Positions 25,047 through 36,174 of a stretch of DNA of 64,000 nt are shown here, piece after piece (the first letter of the stretch is position 1; each line of letters starts with the position of its first letter). Source of the DNA: Pyrenochaeta sp. MPI-SDFR-AT-0127 (Eukaryota; Ascomycota; Dothideomycetes; Pleosporales; Cucurbitariaceae). Position numbers and translations under genes: made by a program. Location: NCBI GenBank assembly GCA_020747015.1, contig JAGTJM010000005.1:1054001-1118000 (forward strand), read 5' to 3'. The notes under the pieces are model-generated. The model was given only the letters and a program-made list of their open reading frames with translations, did no database searches and had not been told where the DNA came from.

Positions 25047-25760
25047 GGATAGAGAGGGTTTTCTGGGTCGGTGGTTGGGAAGAGATTGGTATCATGAGGT
25101 GAGCTTGGATAGCTTCGATGTATGTATTTTTATGTAGCTGTTGAACTTTGTAGGACAAGGTTGGCTCGCCGAAAGAGAAGTGTTGTATGAAAGAAACTAT
25201 TGTCAGTTGCAGCTTATTCCGAGTGTTAAACGTCCGAATCATCAATAGAAATTCAAAAAATAAGGTGTTGGACGTACTGAAAATCAAACACTAAATATCG
25301 AGATAGCAAAGAAGGAGTTACTGAAAGAAACATAAAGGTAGATACAGAATAGCTGACACAGTATTAGAACTGTCCAGAAGCTACAGAAAGCAGAAGGGGG
25401 TAAGCAAATCCTCACCGCCGCAGCTGAGTAGAGCCCCTCTTCCCATGAAGGCGATCTTCTCCAAGTTCAATTCAACTGTAACGCCATGCTGATTTGTACT
25501 TGCTGCGCTGACTTTGAGCCAGTATATAGTATTGCACAAGGCTATCAATGTCGGTAAACGTTGCCAATAATTCTTCGCTGGGGTTTTGTCGGAGTGAGAA
25601 GCGAAAGATACAGTATAGCTATGTTATATAAGACCTTTCATTTATGCATTAATCATTTGCGGATGGTAATGCAATTTACACTATGAAGAAGCAAAAAAGT
25701 TAAGGAGAAGATAAAGGTGAATTTTTCTTCACCTTTGGCCTGGTGAATGTCGATTCAAAT
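25047..25760. other. Intergenic, convergent 3' ends
   Basis: AT-leaning spacer between convergent genes. No repeat or gene is recognised. Confidence 0.5.
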
Positions 25761-27849
25761 CTAGAGTCGCGCTTCCTTTTCGCTTTCTATAACAGCCGCC
25801 AGCATCCCTTCCATCACATCTTCGCCATCTTCAGCTTCCGTCACCCATGTTACTCTCCCACTCCTGGGACTCCGCACTTCTAGCTCCATCTTCATCTGTT
25901 GTACTACACATATGACTTCGCCCTCTTTGACTATGTCTCCCTCATCAACGAGTACCTCTACCAGCTTCCCCGGGAACGAAATGCTAATATGCGACGGATC
26001 GGAGGGATTACCCCGTCGGTGATGCGATGTTGCTGCTGAGGCGCTGGCAGACGTAGAACTCAGAGTTATTGTGTAGGGTGTTGAATGCGGTTTGCTGGAA
26101 GATGATGTAGAGGGTGTGGTGAAGCGAAGCTCTGCACTGAGCGAGGTTGGGAACTCGTTGCGGAGTACACGAGTCAGCTCAAGGTGATGTGGTGGCGGTT
26201 GTGAGTTGGAGGTACTGGCAGAGTCGGGGGACGAGAGGGTGATGGACCATGCGTCACCCTTTCGGAAGAGCGTATTGGCTGTTGATAAGGCTGCGTTGGA
26301 AGATGAGCCTTCGGATCCCGTTGTGAGATTGTTCTTCCGCGAGGCGGATATTTGCTGGCCTGACTGGAGAAGCTCCTCTTGTTTGCTTTCGAGCCATTGC
26401 GTGTCACATCTACCTTCTAAGAAATCTGGATGCGCAACAATAGCTCTTAGGATGTCTAGATTGGTCTTGACACCGGAGATCTGAGTATCATCTAGTGCAC
26501 GCTGAGCTTTCCTCACAGCATCCTTCCATGAAGAGGCTGTGACGATAACTTTGGCAATGAGGCTGTCAAAGTCTGCAGAAATGACTGAAGGATGTCCACT
26601 TATCAGATTAGTATCAACCCGGATACCATTGCCAGTTGGAAATTGGGAAGACGTGATCTTGCCAATGGATAACGACCAATCGCTCTGCACATTTTCGGCT
26701 GTGATACGCAACTGAATCGAATGTGCAGGTGGAGGAACCTCAGGGTTACGCTTTGTGTTGGGCAGACCACAAGAATCAAGTTTGGCGCCTTGAGCCAGGA
26801 GGAGCTGCGCTTTGACGATGTCGGTCATTGAAATCGATTCAGTGATGGTGTGCTCGACCTGCAGTCGCGGGTTGACCTCCAGGAAGTAATACTCTTTCGT
26901 GGTTGGATGGACCAGAAACTCAAATGTGCCGAGAGAAAAGTATTGGATCTATGTTCTTGTTAACAATCTGTCGACAACCATTGGTTGATTGAGCACCTAC
27001 ATGTCTCGCCATTTTCAATGCATCCTCGATGACACTTGCAATCAGTTTGCGATCAGGAACCACACTTGGCGCTAACTCAACGATCTTTTGATAGCGTCTT
27101 TGTATGCTACATTCGCGCTCCCAGAGATGCGTCACATCTCCAGTACCGTCACCAATGATCTGCACTTCGACGTGACGGAATCCGTCTATTGCCGCTTTTT
27201 CCGCAAAGAGTTGCTTGGAAGGGCTTTCCTCAACTGCTCGTTTGACTGACGTTGCTAGCTGCTCTTCGTTTCGAATAAGACGGATGCCTCGACCGCCACC
27301 TCCATCAACTGCTTTGACCATGATGGGAAACCCGATCTCTGCGGCAAACCGGCGGACATCTTCTACACTGCTGGTGGGCTGGCGTAAAGCTGGAGATACA
27401 GGCACTTGGCAGTCTTCAGCAAGCTGCCTTGCTTTCAACTTATCCCCTGTGCTCCCTAGAATGCCCCATCCGGGGCCAACAACAACAGCTCCAGCTTCTT
27501 CCCACATCCTCTTAGAGAAGACATCAGATTCAGAGAGGAAACCATAGCCAGGATGAACAGCATCAATCTGATGCGTTTTCACGATATCAAGTAGGGTATC
27601 AATGCTCATGAAAGAGGACGCCGATGGTAGTTCCACCGTGTGTGCTGCTCTTGCAGCGTGTGATGTGTCTCCAGAGACATAGACCGCATATGTTTCTATA
27701 TCAAGCTCTCGAGCTGAAGAGATAATCCGCGTTGCTATCTCACCCCTGTGGCCAGTGAGCTTAACGCTAATAAATTTAACAGTGGGAATCGCTGCTCACC
27801 TGTTCGCAATGAGAAGACGTTTGATGGGTCTCTGTTGAGGCCGTGACAT
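25761..27849 (-). CDS. Acyl-CoA carboxylase biotin carboxylase/BCCP subunit (substrate unassigned)
   Basis: Exons 27849-27800, 27745-27001 and 26948-25761 encode 660 residues. The introns are 27746-27799 and 26949-27000, and the joins restore LLIANRGEIATRI and KMARHIQYFSLGTFEF. The biotin carboxylase is complete: ATP-grasp glycine loop VKAVDGGGGRGIRL, HVEVQIIGD, ERECSIQRRYQKIVE and FLEVNPRLQVEH. The C-terminal BCCP domain carries the biotin site QQMKMELE (Lys618), with Gln where Ala is usual. The enzyme charges biotin with bicarbonate for a partner carboxyltransferase, which is almost certainly the gene that starts 431 bp away on the other strand. The only ATG in frame is at MSRPQQRPIKRLL, which gives no presequence. 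The protein ends ARL, which fits the PTS1 consensus. Mitochondrial 3-methylcrotonyl-CoA carboxylase alpha is the obvious relative, but these features argue for a different enzyme. Confidence 0.88.
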
Positions 27850-28280
27850 TGTTCTTTGACTAAGATGTATATTTTGGAAAGCCTCGAAGTTGTCACGAGT
27901 TATTGGATAGTCAAGGTGGACGGCTGGAGCCGAATGGCGACTGAATGACCGTAAAATGGAACAGCTCAGCGGGGTGCTTTCACTGGGATTGACAAACGAT
28001 ATGAAAACTTCTTGAGATTCCAAGTCTAAACGTAGAGCTACTCGTAAGTGCTTTCAAGGGACATTGTAACGACATGGTGGCAAGCGAGCAAGTAACCGAA
28101 ACGAAATGTGGGGGTGAACCGCGGGGACGCTTCAGATGCCTCGGTACCCCAGCCTTACCCCAACTTTTTCACCACCCCATCTGAAGCACAACCGAACTAT
28201 CGTAATGTGACACCAACTTTGCTGCTCCATCCAAGGAGCTGAGAATCAATTGAATCTGTCGCATCCATCTATCCGCAATA
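27850..28280. promoter_or_regulatory. Divergent promoter shared by the two carboxylase subunit genes
   Basis: A 431-bp spacer lies between the start codons of two genes for subunits of one predicted enzyme. The arrangement suggests coordinated expression. I can name no binding site with confidence. Confidence 0.6.
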
Positions 28281-30134
28281 ATGGCTGGTGACGAACAATC
28301 TTCCTCGCCAAAAGACGCGTCAATGTCATCCTCGACCGCGAAAGACCGACTCGACCAAGTCAGCTCCCACATCGCCCCCAACACGCCCAAGAAACGACGA
28401 AGAAAAGGCGGGAATTCAGACCTTCCCGCCGACTATTCTGACATTCTCGGACAGATTGCGACGCTCAGGAAGATCGCAGCGACCCCGGATACAAGTAACA
28501 GGGGATATGTACGGCAGAAGCAGGCAGGGAAATTATGGGTGAGAGAGCGAGTCGAACAACTGCTCGACCCAGGAAGTTTCCAGGAGGTGGGAAGTGTGAG
28601 CGGCACAGTCAAATGGAAACAGTTAGGCCCAGTGAATGAGGAGCCAGTTGATTATGTGCCGTCAAACAACGTACAGGGTATGCAGCACCAGCATTAACTT
28701 CAGGATTTGAGACTGATGGTTGGTAGGATTCGGTCGACTGAGAGGGCGGAAGATTGTTTTCACGGCTGATGACTTTTCAATACGTGCTGGACACGCGGAT
28801 GGAGCGTTGATGGATAAAACAGTATGTTCATCAAACACAGCATTATCCAGAGGCTAATGATGGCGAAGGTATATATGGAAAAGCTTGCGATTGCCCTTAA
28901 AATACCGATTGTCAAGCTAGTCGATGGCTCGTCAGGCGGCGGCTCCGTAACAACTATTCGCTCGATGGGATACTCTTACGTGCCTCCGCTCCCATCCTTC
29001 GCACAGGTGGTTGAACAGCTCAACATGGGAATACCGAACTTGGGTGCAGTTGTCGGTCCGGCTATAGGATTAGGGGCGGCACGTGTTGTTGCATGCCATT
29101 TCTCAGTCATGGCTGCTGACATTGGCTCTCTTTTCAACGCAGGGCCAAATGTTGTGAAAAACGCCACGTTCGAGGAAGGCCTCTCATTCACTGATCTTGG
29201 CGGCCCGGCGATGCATTGTACCAACGGAACCATTGATAACCTGGCGCCTGATGAGGCAGGCTGCTTCGAGCAACTCCGTACTGTCTTAAGCTACCTACCC
29301 GATTGTGGTACAAAACTTCCTCCGACAGTCGAATGCTCGGATCCTATTGATCGAATGTCTGAAAGCCTACGTTCAATCATACCACGTACGCAGAACAGAA
29401 TGTACAATCCACGCGCCATCATAGCCGAGGTGGTAGACCAAGGCTCCTTCTTCGAGATCGGCTCACTCTGGGGCACTACGACTATTGTGGGTCTGGCGAG
29501 ATTTGGAGGTAGACCAGTCGGCATAGTGTCACTCAATTGCGAGGTCAATGCTGGTGCACTGGATGCTCTAGGCTCACAGAAGCTCACCCGCATGCTTAAG
29601 TTCCTGGATGTTTTCAATATCCCTTTGGTACAATTCGTGGACGTCCCTGGTTATGCCATTGGCACAGTCGCCGAGCGCACTGCAACAATGCGGCACGGCG
29701 TCACCCTCGCCGCAACTTACTACAGCACAACAATGCCAATCTTTAGTGTAATTGTCCGACGCGTGTACGGCGTAGCAGGGGGCATCATGCTAGATTGCCG
29801 CGACCCTCGTATGCGTGTGGCGTGGCCATCCGGGATGTGGGGATCACTTCCGCTAGAAGGCGGCATCGAAGTTGGGCACTCGTTCGAGCTCAAAGAAATT
29901 GAACGGAAGGAAGGGAAGGAGAAGCGAAATGAGCGATACGCAGAACTGGACAACGAGTACAGACGGCTTATGAATCCAGTGCGGACAGCCAATGCATTTG
30001 GAATTGAAGAGATTATCGACCCGGCGTTTACACGCCGCGTGTGCTGTGAATGGGTCGGCCATGTTTATGAGAGTTTATTGCCGCAGAGAGTTATGGAGAG
30101 GGTTGCTGGGAAGCTTCAACCGACTTTCGCTTAG
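28281..30134 (+). CDS. Acyl-CoA carboxylase carboxyltransferase (beta) subunit
   Basis: Exons 28281-28677, 28727-28821 and 28869-30134 encode 585 residues. The introns are 28678-28726 and 28822-28868 (47 nt, with GCTAATG just before the acceptor). The joins restore NNVQGFGRLRGRKIVFTADD and ALMDKTVYMEKLAIAL. Both crotonase-like halves are present: the N half with VKLVDGSSGGGSV and VVGPAIGLGAARVV, and the C half with VQFVDVPGYAIGT and RRVYGVAGGIMLD. The protein moves the carboxyl group from biotin to an acyl-CoA. The N-terminus (MAGDEQSSSPKDAS) is acidic/Ser-rich with a later KKRRRK and does not look like a mitochondrial presequence. It does not carry the blocks I associate with fungal 3-methylcrotonyl-CoA carboxylase beta. 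The substrate is unknown. An alternative in-frame acceptor at 28850 would add six residues. Confidence 0.88.
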
Positions 30135-31132
30135 AAAACCGAATGCGATTTTCCTGCGAAGACGTCGCATTTTGAACGGCCCTTAATCGCTCCGATTCGG
30201 CTGATGCCCACGAGCTATACGAAGAACTTTTCCATACGAAGAATAATACGTTCCTCACGTTTCACGGATATGCACGTTCCCCTTCCCGCGTCAGCAAAGT
30301 TATGCTAGCCATTTGACCCTGCGCTTGTGCAACAAGATCTGCGAATTGATAGCCTCACTCAATCATCTTTCGCCCTGGAGATGGCTTACCCATATAGCCG
30401 TATACATGCCTTTGGTTTCAGCCCCTACCCGAAGCATGCAGGTAAGAAAAGCTGCACAAAGCTTGACCCGTGCTTGAGCCCAAGCTCGTGGTACCGACTT
30501 CAGATCAGCGGATGTGGCGTCATCCCACTGCCCTTGATTGGTGTCAGGGGTGTGGCACAGTACTTGCTGTTGGTCATTTATCCCGCTTGGCAGATATAAC
30601 TGAACATTCGATACTAATTCGGTAAAAAGGTTGAAGGATCCGAAGCCTTATTGCATGAGTCGTGGTCCCTCTATCACCAGAAACTCGACCTTGGAGTTCT
30701 TGGATACCTTTCCAGGACCTCATTTTTTGTTGGTATAATGTTTGATTTCTAAGAATAAATCCCGGGACACATCAAAAGCCATTCTTCTCCGCCTGTATGG
30801 CACCGAGTCCACTACCCCTGCCTCTTTCGTCACGGAACGCCCTAATCATATATTACCACCAACTTACGGGGGCGAATGTCCATGCGTGGTTACCCCAGTA
30901 GCGCTCCCGAGTTCACCGTCTTACCCGCAGCCCGTAGATTACTCCAGACTTGACCGCGCCCCAAACTATGGGGCATATAGATCTGTCCGCGTCCCCACTC
31001 ACCCGGACGCCGGTTATCGTCTATTGAATAGCTAAGATCGCCTCCCAGTTGCCAAGATTTACTTGTTTGTCTCTGAAGCTACGTACGACTGCTATACCTT
31101 TCAAAGACAAGGCTTGAAAAGGAAAACGAGGC
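30135..31132. other. Intergenic
   Basis: About 1 kb without a supported gene, between the carboxyltransferase and the transporter on the same strand. Short frames only. Confidence 0.5.
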
Positions 31133-33076
31133 ATGGCGCCTGTGGGCGCAGCCTCAGCTGCGAGACAGGCAGACCCGGTCTTAACACGCATCGTCGAACA
31201 GGACACGGTACCCTGGTACAGAAAGAAAAATCTGAGGAGGCTCTATGCGTTGCTGTTGCCGACATGTATTGGGATAGAAATGACGAGTGGATTTGATTCA
31301 CAGATGATCAACACAGTACAAATTGCTCCAACATGGCAGGCCTGTAAGTCTGCACTCTTGATATTCTTGGAAAGACTGGCTGTGGGGTGACTGGTCTTGA
31401 GTATATACTAAGGAACAAATACAGACTTTGACCACCCTCGAGGAGCACTCCTGGGTATCATTTCAGCGGCATATAATCTGGGTGCTATCTGCGCGCTTCC
31501 ACTTGTTCCATACGTTAACGACACTTTCGGCCGGCGATGGGCAATTTTCATCGGATCATGGATAATGGTCGTTGGAGCAATTGTTCAGGCACTGTCGGTG
31601 AACGGTAAGGCTTCACTTCTCGAGACAAGTATTCTACTGACGTACAACAGCTGGCATGTACATCGCCGCTCGCTGGCTCCTCGGCTTTGGTATCCCCTTC
31701 TGTATCATCGCCGGCTCCTCTCTCATGGGAGAACTGGCCTATCCTAAGGAACGGCCCATCATGACCTCGCTATTCAATGCTCTCTGGTTCGTAGGATCGC
31801 TCATCGCGGCAGGCATATCGTTCGGTACGCAGAGTATCAAAGATGACTGGGCGTGGCGGATCCCTTCGCTGCTGCAAGCTGGCCCAAGTTTAGTGCAGAT
31901 CGTGTTCATATTCATGATTCCGGAGTCACCGCGGTTTCTGATTAGCAAGGACAAAAGGGAAGAAGCTTTTCATACGCTGGTCACGTACCATGCCGAAGGA
32001 GATGTGAGGAGTGCGTTTGCGGCGGCAGAAATGGCGCAGATCGAACACACGATTCGGATTGAGCTGGAGAACTCGAAACGCTCGTGGCGCGAACTCTTCG
32101 TTGTACCCGGTCTACGCAAGCGCATTATTATTGGCTCCTTCCTCGGTCTCTTCACACAGTGGTCAGGGAACACCCTCCTGTCCTACTATCTCAACGACCT
32201 CCTCGGCCTCATTGGGTATTCGGACCCACAATTCAAAGGCAAACTCAATGTTGGGCTCAATTCTTGGAATCTGGTTAATGCAGTGTGCATCAGTCTTCTG
32301 GTGAGGCGCTTCCCAAGACGTAAGATGTACCTCATCTGCGCGACCTCCTTGCTGTGCTGTTACGTTGCTTGGACGATAGCTGTGCAGCAGTACACTACGA
32401 CGCAAAAGGTCGAGCCAGCGCGCTTGACGATTGCGATTATCTTCATTTACCAAGCATGTTATAATATTGGATATAATGCTTTGACATACAGTAAGTCTCC
32501 ATATTCGATCGGACAGGCATAGTCAAATATGCTAGTTGGAACAGTCTAGCTGACAAGCATTAGCATTCCTCGTTGAGCTTTTCCCCTTTGCCCAACGTGC
32601 AAAAGGGATAACGGTATTCCAGTTCTTTGGTCGCTCGGCGGGCTTCTTCACGACATTTGTCAATCCCATTGGGCTGCATAACATTCGGTGGAAGTGGTTG
32701 ATCACATATTGCTGCTGGCTGGCTTTTGAAATTGTATTCATCGTAAGCCTCATCTCCCTGCCCTATCCGAGTTAACGCAATTGCTAAATGACTTCAGTAC
32801 TTCATGTTCCCCGAAACCTACGGCCGCACGCTCGAAGAGCTAGCCTTCCTCTTCGAAGACAGGGCATTGGCGGAAGAAGCCACGATGAATGTCGAGAAGC
32901 AAATGGAGTACTCGGAACGCCGACGTAGTAGGATGGAAGACAGGATAAGTTGGGAGATGGACGTTGTGATACCTAATGTAGCCAAAGCACGAAGTAGAGA
33001 GGAGGGCAGGGTAGACACCTCGCAAGGGAGGGGTCAAGTACGGGATATGAGAAGGGGAGATTGGTGGGAGGACTAG
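31133..33076 (+). CDS. MFS sugar transporter, lactose permease-like
   Basis: Five exons, 31133-31343, 31425-31604, 31651-32490, 32564-32742 and 32798-33076, encode 562 residues. The introns are 81, 46, 73 and 55 nt. All joins are in frame, for example TWQA/YFDHPRGALLG and ALTY/TFLVELFPFAQR. Sugar-porter family marks are present: GFDSQM in helix 1, NDTFGRRW after helix 2, PESPRFLISKDK at the end of helix 6, GNTLLSYYLNDLL in helix 7 and PETYGRTLEEL after helix 12. The N- and C-termini are cytosolic and the C-tail is charged. The family imports hexoses, disaccharides or related sugars by proton symport; the sequence does not reveal the substrate. Confidence 0.92.
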
Positions 33077-33543
33077 TCACCTGAAACCATACTTAATGCA
33101 ATATTGCCAGCACTCTTACTTTCTGCATGTGATTCGTGGATGTGGCATCCTGGAAAGAGATTGAGTGCGCAACCCACTTTGGGCTGGAACACAAGCCTAA
33201 TACAGTACTATAACCCAGCTCGATTGTGTAAGCCATGCGACGTCATGCGGAAGAAAGATGCCCATACCAGCGAGCTATTTTGGGATACAGACTTCTGCTT
33301 CACTTTAAACACAAGAGTCACGTTTTTTTCGATCTCGAGGCTGCACCAAGTGGGGCGCACCGCGACAGGACGGGCATCATGCTGCTCGCGTAAATACCCC
33401 GCGTCGCACACAAAGGCCAACAATGACTCAACACGTTTCTTGTTACGTTTCAACCGCCAAAAAACTTCATGTGGCCCCCAATTGCTGCCCTCGCTGTTGA
33501 TTTGATGCAGAATATATTGATTGTAATTTTCGATTGTCCCATC
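33077..33543. other. Intergenic
   Basis: Spacer between the transporter and the tRNA gene. No gene is seen. Confidence 0.5.
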
Positions 33544-33683
33544 GGTTTTGTAGTGTACGTTTAAACCTCTTACACCACTCGCTTGCCCCCGCTAATAACC
33601 ATTCCAGGTAGCGGTTATCACTCCGGATTCTGATTCATCGTCAGAGTCTTCCGGCAACCCCGGTTCGATTCCGGGCAAGACCT
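33544..33683 (+). tRNA. tRNA-Gln (anticodon CTG), two interruptions
   Basis: The 3' half is unmistakable. The anticodon stem CCGGA/TCCGG has loop TT-CTG-A, the variable region is CAAC, the T-arm is CCCGG/CCGGG around TTCGATT, and the acceptor strand is CAAGACC. The matching 5' acceptor strand GGTTTTG lies at 33544-33550 and pairs with a single G-U wobble. A 15-nt intron after position 37 (33634-33648) contains TCAG, which pairs with the anticodon as in ordinary nuclear tRNA introns. In addition a 53-nt insert (33555-33607) splits the D-arm. Without it the D-arm reads GTG-TAGCGGTTAT-CAC, a normal arm. The B box GGTTCGATTCC (33662-33672) is intact; the A box is split. The gene may be functional with an unusual intron or be inactivated. 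Confidence 0.78.
33555..33607 (+). other. 53-nt intron-like insert in the tRNA-Gln D-arm
   Basis: The insert starts GTACGT, has GCTAATAAC 17-9 nt before its end, and finishes ATTCCAG, so it carries all three spliceosomal-type signals of this genome's mRNA introns. GTA appears on both sides (first bases of the insert and first bases after it), which could be a 3-bp target duplication. Precise removal restores a canonical D-arm. Confidence 0.6.
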
Positions 33684-33686
33684 TTC

Positions 33687-33691
33687 TTTTT
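33687..33691 (+). terminator. Pol III T-run terminator
   Basis: A run of five T follows the tRNA 3' end by four bases, with further T-rich sequence after it. This is the usual RNA polymerase III stop. Confidence 0.7.
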
Positions 33692-36174
33692 GCTTTTCTT
33701 TTGTCAAGGGGTACGTACTGTGTGGGTGAAGTGCGGCATGGAGGGGTAGGATGGGTTTTTGGTTCGACAGTTTTTTTGTAGACATTGTGCAGAATTGTTG
33801 CTATACTACGTTAATTATTGGCTGTGTGTATTTCCACTGCTGTTTTGATCATTTATCTTGCTTTTGTAGCTTCCCATCAGTCCAGCATACGCTCTATTTC
33901 TGCCTCTTGCTTTATAGTGTTAGCCACGCCTCACAGACGAGCGGGTTGGCTTCTCAGTGGCTGTAATCACTTATCAGGTACATCTGCTGCCCAAACCAGG
34001 TCCATGGCCTACTCTTCCCTGACTTCTCTCCAGTATCCTAAGCGGGATTATTCTTCAACTGGTCCATCCACCTACGCTGTGTTTCTCTTCGCTTCTGGTT
34101 GCCTTGCGTGTTCCAGTCCTCCTCCAGCTTTTTAAACTGTCTATCTATTGCGTCATTCATCTCTGCTAGAGCGTCTACACACTCTCTAAAAACTGCTCTC
34201 GACTCATCTGGTAATAAGGCTATAGGCACCCCTGTTCGCGATGCTTAATAGTGTGACTCTACTACGTGAACTATATAATCTCCCGCCTTTACAGTGCATA
34301 TGTCACAGCTAGGCAATAGGCAAGGAAAGGGTGTGTTCCACTCTTTATTGGAATTATATCAGGCCAACGCCTCAATTATAAGAGGCCAAAAGCCATTTCT
34401 CTAGTACGACACTCTTTCGCGCTCACATAAAAGTCCTCGGGCCTTAGTGATAGGTCTATTGAATCGCTTAGTTAGCACGAGGATGGTCGTGTTATGCTAG
34501 GGTTCGTAGAATTTTACCTAATCACCGCCTGTCGCAAGTCGATAGACTGGAAGCTGCCATTTCTGTGTAGGCGGGAGTAGAGTGGGGGTATTGGCAAAAG
34601 AGTTCTCTTCTAAGACGAGAGCGGCGACTTCAATCCCAAGGGGACAAGCTTGGAGAAGCATTCGTAATGGATGTGCTACAGGTTCTTGATCTTGCCACCA
34701 GGAGGGAGTCCACCAGTTTTGGACGATTATAACTTGTTTCGCGTTTGGGAGCCTCCGCATCAGACCGGTCTAAAAGCTTGCTATTAGTTCATGCTGAGTG
34801 CTGGCCCTTCCGTTATCTCTAGGCAAGCGTATTCTGGGAGCATGTTTGTGCAATAGATGTTAGGAGCACCTGTCTATACCGGATTCTCTTATACTGAGTC
34901 TTGCGAGCGTCAAACGTTGAAATGAATTGATAAAGTACAAAGTGGCGTGGTTACGACACACTTGCGGCGTGGAGGTTTCTATTGGGATATATGACTAGCT
35001 GCACGGCGACGTGTACCTGGGTAACCCCACCGCAATATTGTTATCTGCGCTACTCTTGGTCTGGCGAATAGCCGTTGCATATAGTGAGACGTTTTTTTTT
35101 GAGACTGAGAGAAGGGAGCCTGCTTCATGCATTGCGCCTTGTCTCCTATATATCATCATTTTTCTGTATACATTTAAGAACAAAGACATCTAACAAAGAC
35201 TTCCCAAACGCTAGCTTATTATCTTGACTACCACCCAGAGCCTCAAGTGTAGGCTGGATGATCGATGGTTTTCAGACTACGTTGTTCGCGGCCTCGATGC
35301 ACTCGCGGTGGATCCCTTGGAGCGGAAGATTGCTGGTATCCTTGTCGGACAGAATGATTTTTTGCGATGCATGCGAGGTTCTGGTATAGGAGCAAGAGTG
35401 ATTGCGACGGTGGGGACGTTTTCATGTCTACTATTGCGTGTAAGCCCAATCGGGAGAAATGCAAACGATGGTAAGGTTACCTCGACAAAGTAGACGATGG
35501 AGGTGCCCAATTCACTTCTCGCCACTTGATAGTCTCCATTTCCCTATAATTTTCCAATCCAATTTTTTCCTCTTATGGTATTTGCTGGCCTGAATGATCC
35601 CGTAAAAAAAAGTTTATATGAATCACGATAAATCGTGTTGACAAACTCGCGACCAAAGCTTTTATATGTACCAACCAAACGGGGGGAAAAAAAGGCATTC
35701 GCACAAAAGTACAAAAACACCGCCCTCTTGAACGCGCAATACATATATACCAGCCCCCGCCGCCAAGTCGAGGCAGTGAACGAGCCCAGTACGAGTTTCA
35801 CGAATTGGTCGGCCGACAATGCGGACATGTTTGTGACACCGTTCGGACTTCGAATAAGCTGACGTTTCCTGTCCCCCGCATTGTGATCGGCTTCGGAGGA
35901 GATGTGGGTCTGTGTAACGCGTACTCCGGTTGGGTTCTGGATTGTGCTATATAGAATGTGTTCTAAATGTCTTGTCGGGGTTGACCGCCCTTGCTGTGCA
36001 AAGTTTGTGCGGCCCGATTCGAAGACGCGGGAGTGCGAATGGTCGCTCAATGCGACGGAGTGCGTCAGTATTATTTTAGAACCTGGTGCAAACGTTTCAA
36101 TGTGCAGTGGAGAGGGTGCAGAAAAGGCAAGATTGGGCCGAGAAAAGATGTTTGGGTCGATATGCATTGGTGCC
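33692..36174. other. Gene-poor stretch with possible gene relics
   Basis: About 2.5 kb without an intact gene that I can support. Two minus-strand frames look like pieces of former genes. One is at 34229-34038 (contains FRECVDALAEMNDAIDRQF and ends after 63 residues). The other is at 34760-34518 (contains VQNWWTPSWWQDQEPVAHP, 80 residues). Neither has a start context or flanking exons that I can find. The rest is AT-leaning spacer. Confidence 0.4.

Noticed and set aside
27796..28023. Upstream extension of the biotin carboxylase with a possible targeting peptide
   Set aside because: The frame is open but contains no ATG before the one at 27849; only a TTG opens the longer frame.
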